Shown here: in pieces, positions 34,196 to 42,394 of the stretch
Layout: each line of letters starts with the position of its first letter
Numbering within the stretch: the first letter of the stretch is position 1
Assembly: GCF_009650435.1 (NCBI RefSeq)
Contig: NZ_VVIP01000008.1
Span: forward strand, 1-64,000
Reading direction: 5' to 3'
Origin: Foetidibacter luteolus
GTDB lineage: Bacteria > Bacteroidota > Bacteroidia > Chitinophagales > Chitinophagaceae
DNA length: 64,000 nt
Translations under genes and position numbers: made by a program
The notes under the pieces: generated by a model
The model's database searches: none
What the model saw: the letters and a program-made list of their open reading frames with translations, nothing else
What the model was told of the DNA's origin: nothing

Positions 34196-36055
34196 TTACT
34201 TTTTCTTCTGTTTCATTTCCTGCAGTTTTTTCTGCGCTTCCATGGTTTGTTCAAAGCGTTCCTGCCATTTGCTCTTGGGTTTGTCTTTCTTGGGTTGCTT
34301 ACGCTTTTCTTCAATCTTAGCCAGTATTTTATCGTGGTTAATAATGTAGTTCTGGATAACAAACTGCAGGCCCAGCGTTATAAGGTTTGACACGGTATAG
34401 TACCAGGTTAACGCTGATGGCAACCTGTTGAACACAAAGAACAGGATGAAGGGGAAAATATAAGGCATGTACTTTAATGCAGGGTTATCCTGCGTGGGCG
34501 TCATGGCCATATTGTAAATAGAAATAAGGAAGCTGGTAAGCACCGCGGTTATGGTAAACAGGCTTAAATGGTTGCCCAGGCCCCATACTTCAAACGGAAA
34601 AGTTACAATAGAATCGTAGGCGGATAAATCTTTGCTCCACAAAAAGCTTTCACCACGCAGCTCTATGTTAGAGTTAAAAAAGCTATACAGCGCAAAGAAA
34701 ATGGGTATTTGCAGCAGTGCAGGTATGCAACCGCCTAAAGGGTTTACACCCGCTTCGCGAAAAAGCTTCATTTGCTCCATGGCATAACCCTGCTGGTCAT
34801 CGCCAAATTTCTTTTTCAGCGCATCCATTTCGGGGCGCAGCACTTTCATTTTAGCGCCGCTTAAATAGCTGGTGTACGTAAGGGGAGAAGTTACCAGGCG
34901 TATAAACAAAGTAAGTAATAAAATAACCCAGCCGTAATTACTAACTATGCTGGCAAACAGGTTAAACACCGGCATAATGATGTACTTGTTAATAGGGCGT
35001 ACAAAAGAGTACATGTCACGCCCCAGGTTCACCATTTTATCCATGTCCTCGGCCTGTGTTTTAAGCACCTTATAATCGTTGGGGCCAAAGTACAGTTGAA
35101 GAGGTACGGTTACCGTGCTGCCCTGCAGCTTTTTTTGCAGGGTTACATCCACATCGCTCAAAATATTGCTGCTGTCTGTTTTGCGGCCCCAGCGTACTTC
35201 ACCGGCGCTGTTAAAACCATCTTTTGCAATAAGGGTGCTGTTGAAAAACTGTTGTACCACGCCTACCCACTGTACGGGCTTTTCAAATTTCTTTTCAGTT
35301 TTGGCGGATATATAATCAAAATCGTTGCCTTCGCTAAAGCAAATGTTCGTCTGCTCACGTTCGTACTTTACATTCTTTTCGTGCTGCTCGGGGTGTACCT
35401 GCCATTTAAAGTTAAGCAGGCCGTTGCTCAGCATCTGGTCGGCGCCGTTTAATACAATATTCCAGTCAACCGCGTAGTTGTTGGGTTTTACAATGTACTG
35501 GTGGGTTATGCTTTGGCCATTGGCGGCTGTAATGTTAAAACTTAATGTTTGAGAGCCGTCAGCATTTTTGGTAACTGTAGAGGGGGTAAAATAAAGGTTC
35601 TCTGTTTCGGCAGAAGTAGTGTTGGATGTATTAATACGATAGCCGATAACATCATCTTTGCCACCGCCGAGTATTACATGTTGGTTATTGGCGGATGAGG
35701 CATAGTTTTTAAGTTCAACCTGTTTCAGTTTGCCGCCCTTACTGCTAAAGGTGGCTTTCATCAGTTCATTTTCTATAGTAACCAGTTGTTCGGTGCCAAA
35801 AGCCGCACCAGCAAAGGTACCGGCGGCATTCTTTTTAATAAGGGTATCATTTTTTTCAGCTTCCAGTCTTGCGGCTGTAGTATCCAGTGGATTTTTTTTT
35901 GCAGCCTCTACTTTTGCTATAGAATCCTTAATTCTTTCGTTCTCGGCATTTAGAGCTTGTTGAGCTGCATGCTCTTTATTGGTGTACCAGAAAAACACAA
36001 AAAACAAAACAGCCAGCAGCACCATGCCAATGACCGTATTCTTATCCATTTTCAT
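34196..36055 (-). CDS. yidC: Membrane protein insertase YidC (Oxa1 family)
   Basis: A 619-residue inner-membrane insertase. An N-terminal anchor helix (about 8-25, T-V-I-G-M-V-L-L-A-V-L-F-F-V) precedes a large periplasmic beta-supersandwich domain (about 60-355). The conserved Oxa1 core (about 370-585) contains Y-G-W-V-I-L-L-L-T-L, P-L-G-G-C-I-P-A-L-L-Q-I-P-I-F-F and L-T-W-Y-Y-T-V-S-N. The C-terminal tail is Lys-rich, suited to ribosome contact. It inserts and folds inner-membrane proteins with or without Sec. The usual Bacteroidota upstream neighbour (pyrG) is not here. Confidence 0.97.
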   Translation of the reverse strand: MKMDKNTVIGMVLLAVLFFVFFWYTNKEHAAQQALNAENERIKDSIAKVEAAKKNPLDTTAARLEAEKNDTLIKKNAAGTFAGAAFGTEQLVTIENELMKATFSSKGGKLKQVELKNYASSANNQHVILGGGKDDVIGYRINTSNTTSAETENLYFTPSTVTKNADGSQTLSFNITAANGQSITHQYIVKPNNYAVDWNIVLNGADQMLSNGLLNFKWQVHPEQHEKNVKYEREQTNICFSEGNDFDYISAKTEKKFEKPVQWVGVVQQFFNSTLIAKDGFNSAGEVRWGRKTDSSNILSDVDVTLQKKLQGSTVTVPLQLYFGPNDYKVLKTQAEDMDKMVNLGRDMYSFVRPINKYIIMPVFNLFASIVSNYGWVILLLTLFIRLVTSPLTYTSYLSGAKMKVLRPEMDALKKKFGDDQQGYAMEQMKLFREAGVNPLGGCIPALLQIPIFFALYSFFNSNIELRGESFLWSKDLSAYDSIVTFPFEVWGLGNHLSLFTITAVLTSFLISIYNMAMTPTQDNPALKYMPYIFPFILFFVFNRLPSALTWYYTVSNLITLGLQFVIQNYIINHDKILAKIEEKRKQPKKDKPKSKWQERFEQTMEAQKKLQEMKQKKK

Positions 36056-36077
36056 AATCTTCCGTAAAATTGAGCGG

Positions 36078-36085
36078 CAAAGGTA
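36078..36085 (-). promoter_or_regulatory. -7 element for yidC
   Basis: Minus-strand TACCTTTG, a perfect TAnnTTTG match, 22 bases upstream of the ATG at 36055. Confidence 0.45.
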
Positions 36086-36189
36086 GGGAACGGCGCCGAA
36101 AAAGGTATTTTAAGTTGCAGCGGCGGCGCAAACACGTTATAACCCAATGCTGTAGTTGCCCTGTTGGTTTTAAGGTATGTCAGGACAAG

Positions 36190-36257
36190 ACATCCGCGTC
36201 GTACATCCCACATCAAACATCTTACATAAAAAAGTACTTCGTACTTCGTAAATCGTA
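36190..36257. repeat. Fragment related to the 62-bp tandem array
   Basis: CGTCGTACATCCCACATCAA followed by ACATCTTACATAAAAAAGTACTT-type sequence, matching the units at 30764-30976. It directly abuts family 1 copy G. Confidence 0.65.
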
Positions 36258-36367
36258 CTTGGGGGTGCCCCCAAGCTATCGCAAGGGGTCGGGCTTTCCG
36301 CTCATACTCCGGCACAGAAGCCCGGCTGCGATGGCTTCACCGGGGTAACCGCTTCAATCCCTCACCC
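36258..36367 (-). repeat. Dispersed intergenic element, family 1, copy G
   Basis: Short form with CTTGGGGGTGCCCCCAAG palindrome and CTATCGCAAGGGGTCGGGCT. Nearly identical to copy A, including the bases before it. Confidence 0.88.
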
Positions 36368-36549
36368 GCCGGTGTAACATGCCGCTACATTTGCAGGCAG
36401 CTTCAATTATAAATGAGAATGCAACAGTCCAGCAATTGAAAGAGGCCATGTAACAGACCGGTAGGAATTTACAAAGCGGTTTTGTATTTTTCGGCCAGCC
36501 GCCAGCCGCCCTATTTTATGTAGCGTGCCTGGTTGCTTTAACTCAAGCG

Positions 36550-37428
36550 ATGAAAAAGCCATTTACCTTATTTATCAGTTACCGCCGTAACGATACCGGC
36601 GCTGTTGCTTTACTGTTGAAACAGGAAATAGAGAGCCGGCTTAAATTTGTACGGGTGATAATAGATGTGGAAGAAATGAGGTTAGGCCAACCTTTTCCGG
36701 CACAGTTGAAAGAGGCTATTGAAAATGCTTATGCCACTATTGTGTTAATTGGCAAAAACTGGATGCCGGCTAACAGCAGCCCCGTGCAGGATTGGGTAGT
36801 GGAAGAACTTAAGTACTCCAGGCTGCCGTTTACAGATGCTGTTGTAAGCAGCTTGCAGAATGATGGCATCAGCCTTGCGGAAAGGCATATTATTCCTGTT
36901 TGCGTTGATTGCGATATGACGGCTGTAAGCAATCTTGCTTTGCCGGAAGATGCCAGGTTTATAACTGAGCGGGAAACGGCCGTAATCAGGTACAGCAACT
37001 GGCCGCGGGAAATCGGGCCGCTGGTGGAGCGTATTGCCGGCATTCTGAAACTGGAAAAGCGGCAGGAAACCAGGTACCCTGCCCCGGACAGAACTAAGGC
37101 CCGTACCCAGCCTGTTGCCGATGAAGAACTGGCCAAAACGCTTGGCTACCAGGACTATGACGGCTGGTACATTGACAATTACGGCAGTGCGGATAAACAA
37201 TACCTGGTGCGGGAATTTGAATTTGCCGGCTTTGACAAGGCTGCTGAATTCATCAACATCGTATCTGCTTATTGCAGTGTACTTAACCATCACCCTGACT
37301 GGCGCAATGTATATGGAACCGTATTTGTATCCCTTACCACCTGGGATGCAAGGAACAGGATTACCATTTACGACCTTAACCTTGCCCTGTACATGAACAA
37401 AGTAGCAGATATGCTGAAGAACAGGTAA
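36550..37428 (+). CDS. TIR domain fused to pterin-4a-carbinolamine dehydratase-like domain
   Basis: A 292-residue protein with two recognisable domains and no signal peptide or membrane segment. Residues 1-165 are a TIR domain: F-T-L-F-I-S-Y-R-R-N-D strand A, a BB-loop with I-D-V-E-E-M-R-L-G-Q-P-F, and W-V-V-E-E-L (82-87), whose Glu85 or Glu86 is at the position of the NADase catalytic Glu. Residues 168-193 are a charged linker. Residues 193-292 match pterin-4a-carbinolamine dehydratase: R-E-F-E-F-A-G-F-D-K-A-A-E-F, L-N-H-H-P-D-W-R-N-V-Y, and L-T-T-W-D. Against the mammalian enzyme (numbering from memory), His61/His62 are kept (H247/H248), but Glu57 becomes Ser243 and His79 becomes Trp265. 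It is therefore more likely a ligand sensor than an enzyme. I infer a signalling or defence role; this is not demonstrated. Confidence 0.85.
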   Translation: MKKPFTLFISYRRNDTGAVALLLKQEIESRLKFVRVIIDVEEMRLGQPFPAQLKEAIENAYATIVLIGKNWMPANSSPVQDWVVEELKYSRLPFTDAVVSSLQNDGISLAERHIIPVCVDCDMTAVSNLALPEDARFITERETAVIRYSNWPREIGPLVERIAGILKLEKRQETRYPAPDRTKARTQPVADEELAKTLGYQDYDGWYIDNYGSADKQYLVREFEFAGFDKAAEFINIVSAYCSVLNHHPDWRNVYGTVFVSLTTWDARNRITIYDLNLALYMNKVADMLKNR

Positions 37429-37562
37429 AGGAAAAGCGCAGGGTTCTTGCACAAAAATTACCGTTAGTATACAGCAATTATAGAGGGGACTGGTCGGTAA
37501 ACAAAGAAAGACTTGAAATAAGGCAAGCCGGTAATTTGATTAAAAAATATACATTCACCCCT

Positions 37563-37570
37563 TACTTTTG
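37563..37570 (+). promoter_or_regulatory. -7 element for the 37610 gene
   Basis: TACTTTTG matches TAnnTTTG. It overlaps an in-frame TTG at 37568, which argues against that codon being the start and favours the ATG at 37610. Confidence 0.45.
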
Positions 37571-37609
37571 CAAAGTTCCGTGTTTAACATTATCAACCCT
37601 TCTTACAAA

Positions 37610-38218
37610 ATGACCCAACAACTGTTTTCTATCAATGGCCATAAGATAAATTGCTTTTTAACTGCGGATGACGCCCTTCTGTTTTCAAGCCGCAACTGTA
37701 GTTCAGTGGAAGAGTTTACTGAAGCCTGGTCAAAAAAGCTATCCATAGCCACAAAACTTAAAATAACATACCAGTCAATCAGGTCTGTTAAAAAAGAGGA
37801 GGGGAGCAGCAAAGTTATCATCCGGTATAAAAGCTTCGCAGGATTTCCGGCCACTTGCGAGTTTAACTTTGCACAGCCTTATGAGCAGGATGCATTTTTC
37901 GATTTTTTAGAAAAAGAAAGGTATTTTTCACGTACGCATGAGCAGCCCACTGCTTTAAAAGCTATTACATATCCTATTGTGGAGCTGCTGTTTGTTGACG
38001 CCCTCCTGGCATTCTCCTATTATCAGGCAATACAGGTTTCCAACGGAACTGCTGAAGCCACCAATGCCAAGGGGAGGGCTTTCAATTATCTTGTAGGACT
38101 GGCAGGCCCCCAAGGCGTACTTGCAATAGCGTTTTTGGCGAATGGATACCTGCTGTACAAAATATGGCGGCGGTTTAAAAACCCTCCGGCATTGGTAAAG
38201 TTTTATCCACCAGGATAG
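37610..38218 (+). CDS. Membrane protein with soluble N-terminal domain and two TM helices, unknown
   Basis: A 202-residue protein starting M-T-Q-Q-L-F-S-I-N-G. Residues 1-110 are soluble, with alternating strands (L-K-I-T-Y-Q-S-I-R-S-V; K-V-I-I-R-Y-K-S) and a final helix, resembling a PH-like or bPH fold, though this is only a shape impression. Predicted TM helices lie at about 118-141 and 159-186, separated by a short polar loop. The tail is basic. The TTG at 37568 would add 14 residues but overlaps the predicted promoter, so the ATG is chosen. It follows the TIR fusion gene by 181 bp with its own -7 element; a functional link is not shown. Confidence 0.7.
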   Translation: MTQQLFSINGHKINCFLTADDALLFSSRNCSSVEEFTEAWSKKLSIATKLKITYQSIRSVKKEEGSSKVIIRYKSFAGFPATCEFNFAQPYEQDAFFDFLEKERYFSRTHEQPTALKAITYPIVELLFVDALLAFSYYQAIQVSNGTAEATNAKGRAFNYLVGLAGPQGVLAIAFLANGYLLYKIWRRFKNPPALVKFYPPG

Positions 38219-38258
38219 TTATTCCGGTTGGCATTTAATTCAATAATCTTACATCAAT

Positions 38259-38684
38259 ATGAAAAATTTTCTGCTTGGTTTCATTTTTTTCTGCAGTGCC
38301 CAAAGCCTTATAGCGCAAACCGACACTGCTAAGCAAACTACCGCTGCAGATAGTGTGTCAACGGTGTTTTACAATGTGGATATACAGGCAAAATTTCCCG
38401 GCGGGCCAGAGGCGTGGAGTGAATTCCTGTCAAAGAACCTTAAGACGAATACTCCTATCAAAAAGAAAGCGCCGCCCGGCAACTACACTGTGCAGGTAAG
38501 TTTTATGGTAGATACTACAGGCAAAGTATCAGATGTGCGCATTGATAAAGATCCCGGTTATGGCTGCGGAGACGATGTGTACCGGATATTTACCAAAAAA
38601 ACACCGCACTGGTTACCTGCTGTAAAAGACGGCCGTAAAGTGATATACCGGCAGAGGCAAGTAATTACGTATGTAGTGGATTAA
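38259..38684 (+). CDS. Exported TonB C-terminal-domain protein
   Basis: A 141-residue product with a signal peptide of about 19 residues (ends S-L-I-A-Q). Residues 45-141 match the TonB C-terminal fold found in many Bacteroidota energy-transducer-like proteins: A-K-F-P-G-G-P-E-A-W, Y-T-V-Q-V-S-F-M-V-D-T-T-G-K-V-S-D-V-R and W-L-P-A-V-K-D-G-R-K-V. There is no N-terminal anchor or Pro-rich spanner, so it is a free periplasmic domain rather than a working TonB. It starts 40 bp after the two-TM protein gene and may share its transcript. Confidence 0.82.
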   Translation: MKNFLLGFIFFCSAQSLIAQTDTAKQTTAADSVSTVFYNVDIQAKFPGGPEAWSEFLSKNLKTNTPIKKKAPPGNYTVQVSFMVDTTGKVSDVRIDKDPGYGCGDDVYRIFTKKTPHWLPAVKDGRKVIYRQRQVITYVVD

Positions 38685-39225
38685 GACCGGCAAAAACCGC
38701 CAAGCTACATATGGCCATCAATTGCAGAAAGAACACGTTGCAACAGCTAACAGCTTTCAATCAGCCCCTGACTTTAGTTTTAATAAAGAAAAGCTTAACT
38801 TCTTAAACAGGGCTTTAAAAACGTACAAATAACAATTAATAACCACCTGGTCATTTGTTGTTTTAAAATAAGCAGTGCATTTTTGTGGTATCAAAACAGG
38901 CGGACATCCAATATCCAAAGCCATAACATACAAAGCCGCCGGTTAACCCCTTTTTTGACTCTACCAGTTCTATGAAAAGCCGGATTTCTGTTCGGCTTTT
39001 TTGTTTTTTTCAGGTATAAGCAGCCGTTGCAAGACTGCGATCCCGGATTGTTCCTCTGGGGGCATACGTAAGTAAAGCTTAAGAGTATTTTTCAGCCGGT
39101 CTACCAAAGAACGGCTGTCGGACATCAGCAATCCGAGTCATTTTTGCGGATGAAAGCTTTTCTCTATAGACCATTCACTACAAAACCCGCCTTATTTTTC
39201 ACTTTTTTGTATTTGCAGTAACGGC
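38685..39225. other. Long intergenic region with possible small RNA
   Basis: No ORF above about 30 codons was found. A TTTG at 38854-38857 with CATTTTTG 20 bases later (38878-38885) looks promoter-like, and a rho-independent terminator ends at about 39003. The roughly 110 bases between contain a GGCGG / CCGCC pairing, so a structured small RNA is possible. Confidence 0.3.
38975..39003 (+). terminator. Orphan terminator
   Basis: AAAAGCCG (38975-38982) pairs with CGGCTTTT (38993-39000), followed by further T. It lies 290 bp after the nearest plus-strand stop codon. Confidence 0.75.
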
Positions 39226-42105
39226 TTATTGAATTCTTAAATAGCCAGGCACTACCAGCCTCGCATCTTTAGCAATGGTAAGTTTACCCCCTTTAATGTT
39301 CAACGGCTGGGTTAGTATGCACCGGCCATTAACAGGTTGCAGCCGCACTTCCATGCCATTCAAAATATCTACCGGTGGTACTTGCCCTTCCAGCCAGTTG
39401 GCAGGGTTATCAAAAGCGCCATTGCCGGTAAATGTATAAAGAGGGAGAGGTGTAGTGGACATTTCGCCGGTGAATAGCTCATTGCCGTAACGATAGCTGG
39501 AGCCGATAAGCCAAAGGCTGTTACCTTTTGCCGCAATATGCGTTAAGCGAGACATGTCATTCAATAAAGGGTCATCTACCTTATGTGTGCCCGTGTCTGT
39601 ACCATCAGAAACCCAGAGTTGATTTTTGAGTATAAGGTAAATTTTGCCAGCGGCAACAACAACTTGCGAGCTGTTAGCCGAATTTGCCGGCGGGTAAGAA
39701 GTACTAAGTGGCAACTCGGCTTTCACCATTACAGTGCCTTCATACGTACCATCGGTTTTCCATAGTTCAAAGACGCCTCTATATAAATCGTTGGCGCAGA
39801 AAAAAAGCGTATTGCCCAGGGCAATCAGCGGTTGTGGGTTAGAGGTGATGATTCCCGGCCTGATATCCTTTACACGTTTTATGTTGGTGCTTGTGCCGTC
39901 GGTCACCCATAATTCAATATCTCCGTTTATGTTTGATGCCGTAAAAAAAATGTAATCTCCCGCAACGGTTAATTTTCGCGGGTGACCATAGCTTCCTGCA
40001 AGCCTCTTTGTTCCGGATATGGTACCGTTAGAATAAAAAATGTTTTTCCCCTTGCTGTCTGAACCTGCAAAAAAGGCTTTGTTTTTAAAAGGTACGAGAT
40101 TATAATAGTAGGCATCAGGATAAGTTGAATCACTTATTATACTGAATGTTCCTGAAGCAGTACCGTCTGTTCTCCAAATAGAAGAAGCAAAATTTTTATC
40201 CCTGTTTTGAAAAAAAAGATAGTCTCCTGCAAATGCAATATCGTCACCTCGTCCAACTTCATTGTCGCCCTGTCTTATTCTTGATAAGCCTTCTGTAGTA
40301 CCATCGGTACGCCATAAAGACTCTGGCCCCGGATAACGTTGAGCCGTAGTAAAATATACCAGATCCCCACCATCAATCGGTCGCCCGGGATATTCACCTA
40401 TCGAATCACTGTTAAGAATAAAGCGAAAATTGTTTGTTATGGTATTCAGGGTAAATATGCCGCGGGTTGCGGTTGAGTCTTGCTGCCCCGTAAAGTAGAT
40501 ATCGTTTTCTTTTGTCACGGCAGAGCTATACCATTGAAATAGTTCAGGAGAATACCCGGGTACAACAACAGTTCCTTCGCTGCTGCCATCGCTGCTATAC
40601 CATTGAGGACTGTCTTGTGCTGCATTCCTTGCCGCGAAATACATTTTACTTCCCGCTGGAGTGAGGTGGAAAATATTTGCGTCTCCCGAAGCGGATTTGT
40701 TAATGTCTTTCAATAACACCGTACCTGCTTCGGTACCATCGGTACACCACAATTCGTTACCCGATGTATTGGTTGCAGCAAATACAATTTTGTTGCCCAC
40801 CGGGGTAAAAGAAGTGCGCTGCCCGGCCATAGAAGATAAAGGGCCGGGATTAATATCTTTCACGAGTGTAGTACCACTACTTGTTCCATCTGTTTTCCAC
40901 AGCTCCTCTCCATGTGCATCATCACTTGCCGTAAAATAAAGCATACCGTTTATGTATGACATATACGATATATGGGAACTGCTTTTGATTAACCGGGTAG
41001 CGCCAGCCGCCATTTGCACAACCCAAAATTTGTAATAGTTGTTATCAGTGGCAGTATCCCTGTGTGATGTTACTATGTATAAACTATCGCCGGCCTGAAA
41101 TATTTTGCTAATATCAGAAGAACCGCCTTGTAAAGAGAAACTGTCCACGATGCTTACCATATCCGAATTCCGCCAATATCTGTACAAAGCCATGCGGCTC
41201 CCCTGGTTGGCACGGGCGATAAAGTAGATCAGGTTTTCCGGGGCATAAAAAGTAATGGGTGCATAGCCGATATCCAGATCTGCGGTGCCGGTTACCCGAG
41301 TTGTGCCCTCAGGGGTGCCATCGCTCACAAACAAAGATCTTGTCGTTTTATCGTTTGTGCTGGCAGTAAAATATACCTGGCCATCCGGCGCTATATTAAA
41401 CTGTTCCGGCCGGTAGGCATCATAACTTAACACTTTAGTGCCGGCTTCGGTGCCATCTGTTGTCCATACACGCGATAAATACTGTCCAGTCACCGGATCT
41501 GTGTGCGACGCCACAAAATAGAATTTGCCTTTTGCTGAAAAAAAATTTGTAGCAAAGCTACCATGCGCTGCCCGGTAATCATAAAATAGAACGGTGCCTT
41601 GCTTTGTGCCGTCTGTTCTGTAAATTTTACTGCCGGAAACCACAAAATATACCTCATTGCCAACAACTGTAATGGGAAAAAGATCTTCGTACCGCCCTAT
41701 TGCTTTTGTACCTGCGGATGTGCCATCCGAAACCCACAATGCTTTACCAAGGGAATCATCACCACTAAAAAAAATTTTGTTGTTGCAGTAAGTTATCAAC
41801 GATGGGTTGCCGGACGCTTTTCCTTTCCAGCAATCCCTTACAATGCGTGTGCCCTGTGCGGTACCATCTGTACGCCATAGTTCCGAGCCATGTATGCCAT
41901 CATCGGCACTAAAATAAGCTACGCCATCCATGCGGGTTAATTGATCTGCGTTCTGATAGTTGAGAATGATGTTGAGTCCTGCGGGATTTGAATTTGTCTG
42001 GGTATTAATATCCTTCACCAGGTGAAAAGATTGTGCATTTGCAGTAGATAAAAACATGGCGAACATCATCAACAAGGTTGCGGAAAGGGACAAAGGTTGT
42101 TTCAT
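39226..42105 (-). CDS. Exported ELWxxDGT-repeat protein
   Basis: A 959-residue product with a signal peptide of about 24 residues ending S-T-A-N-A-Q. It carries fourteen recognisable variants of the E-L-W-x-x-D-G-T-x-x-G-T motif spread through residues 50-870, each followed by hydrophobic strands. This repeat pattern (hyalin-like) is predicted to fold as a very large propeller or beta-solenoid. The C-terminal 75 residues contain G-A-F-D-N-P-A-N-W-L-E-G-Q-V-P-P and end L-V-V-P-G-Y-L-R-I-Q, a common ending of these proteins that differs from the classical Por tail. It is likely surface-exposed or secreted; ligand unknown. It is transcribed alone. Confidence 0.88.
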   Translation of the reverse strand: MKQPLSLSATLLMMFAMFLSTANAQSFHLVKDINTQTNSNPAGLNIILNYQNADQLTRMDGVAYFSADDGIHGSELWRTDGTAQGTRIVRDCWKGKASGNPSLITYCNNKIFFSGDDSLGKALWVSDGTSAGTKAIGRYEDLFPITVVGNEVYFVVSGSKIYRTDGTKQGTVLFYDYRAAHGSFATNFFSAKGKFYFVASHTDPVTGQYLSRVWTTDGTEAGTKVLSYDAYRPEQFNIAPDGQVYFTASTNDKTTRSLFVSDGTPEGTTRVTGTADLDIGYAPITFYAPENLIYFIARANQGSRMALYRYWRNSDMVSIVDSFSLQGGSSDISKIFQAGDSLYIVTSHRDTATDNNYYKFWVVQMAAGATRLIKSSSHISYMSYINGMLYFTASDDAHGEELWKTDGTSSGTTLVKDINPGPLSSMAGQRTSFTPVGNKIVFAATNTSGNELWCTDGTEAGTVLLKDINKSASGDANIFHLTPAGSKMYFAARNAAQDSPQWYSSDGSSEGTVVVPGYSPELFQWYSSAVTKENDIYFTGQQDSTATRGIFTLNTITNNFRFILNSDSIGEYPGRPIDGGDLVYFTTAQRYPGPESLWRTDGTTEGLSRIRQGDNEVGRGDDIAFAGDYLFFQNRDKNFASSIWRTDGTASGTFSIISDSTYPDAYYYNLVPFKNKAFFAGSDSKGKNIFYSNGTISGTKRLAGSYGHPRKLTVAGDYIFFTASNINGDIELWVTDGTSTNIKRVKDIRPGIITSNPQPLIALGNTLFFCANDLYRGVFELWKTDGTYEGTVMVKAELPLSTSYPPANSANSSQVVVAAGKIYLILKNQLWVSDGTDTGTHKVDDPLLNDMSRLTHIAAKGNSLWLIGSSYRYGNELFTGEMSTTPLPLYTFTGNGAFDNPANWLEGQVPPVDILNGMEVRLQPVNGRCILTQPLNIKGGKLTIAKDARLVVPGYLRIQ

Positions 42106-42189
42106 TTTTTGGGTATTATATCGCTAAAATATCAAAAGATATTGACATGCCAGGTGTGTATAAGGATATCCCCGGCCACACGCTACCCG

Positions 42190-42270
42190 GGACTGAAAAG
42201 CCGCATAGCGAATAAACCGTACAAGAGTGCGACGCAACGATGCTCAATACCCGTTCCTGCTGCCGGGCTC
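42190..42270 (+). repeat. Dispersed repeat, family 3a, copy 4
   Basis: GCCGCATAGCGAATAAACCG, GTACAAGAGTGCGACGCAAC core, and GTTCCTGCTGCCGGGC. It lies in the region upstream of the muramidase gene and would be read as extra N-terminal residues if an upstream start were used. Confidence 0.75.
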
Positions 42271-42394
42271 AAAAAAAATCCCGTTACTAATGAACGGATT
42301 TACCCCAGGCGCTACAGTTCCTCATTCCTTGTTTAATGTTCCTTGTTCGTTATTCATCCCATCTGCCCCGTATATTGCAACCAGAAAAACACGT

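Noticed and set aside
36745..37452. 235-codon ORF opposite the TIR fusion
   Set aside because: Antisense shadow; the plus-strand frame holds two recognisable domains over the same bases.
37568..37609. Extended N terminus of the two-TM protein from a TTG codon
   Set aside because: The TTG overlaps the TACTTTTG promoter element; the ATG at 37610 gives a normal start.
42227..42394. 56-residue N-terminal extension of the NamZ-like protein
   Set aside because: It is encoded by family 3 repeat DNA and would bury the lipoprotein signal peptide; the ATG at 42395 is the sensible start.
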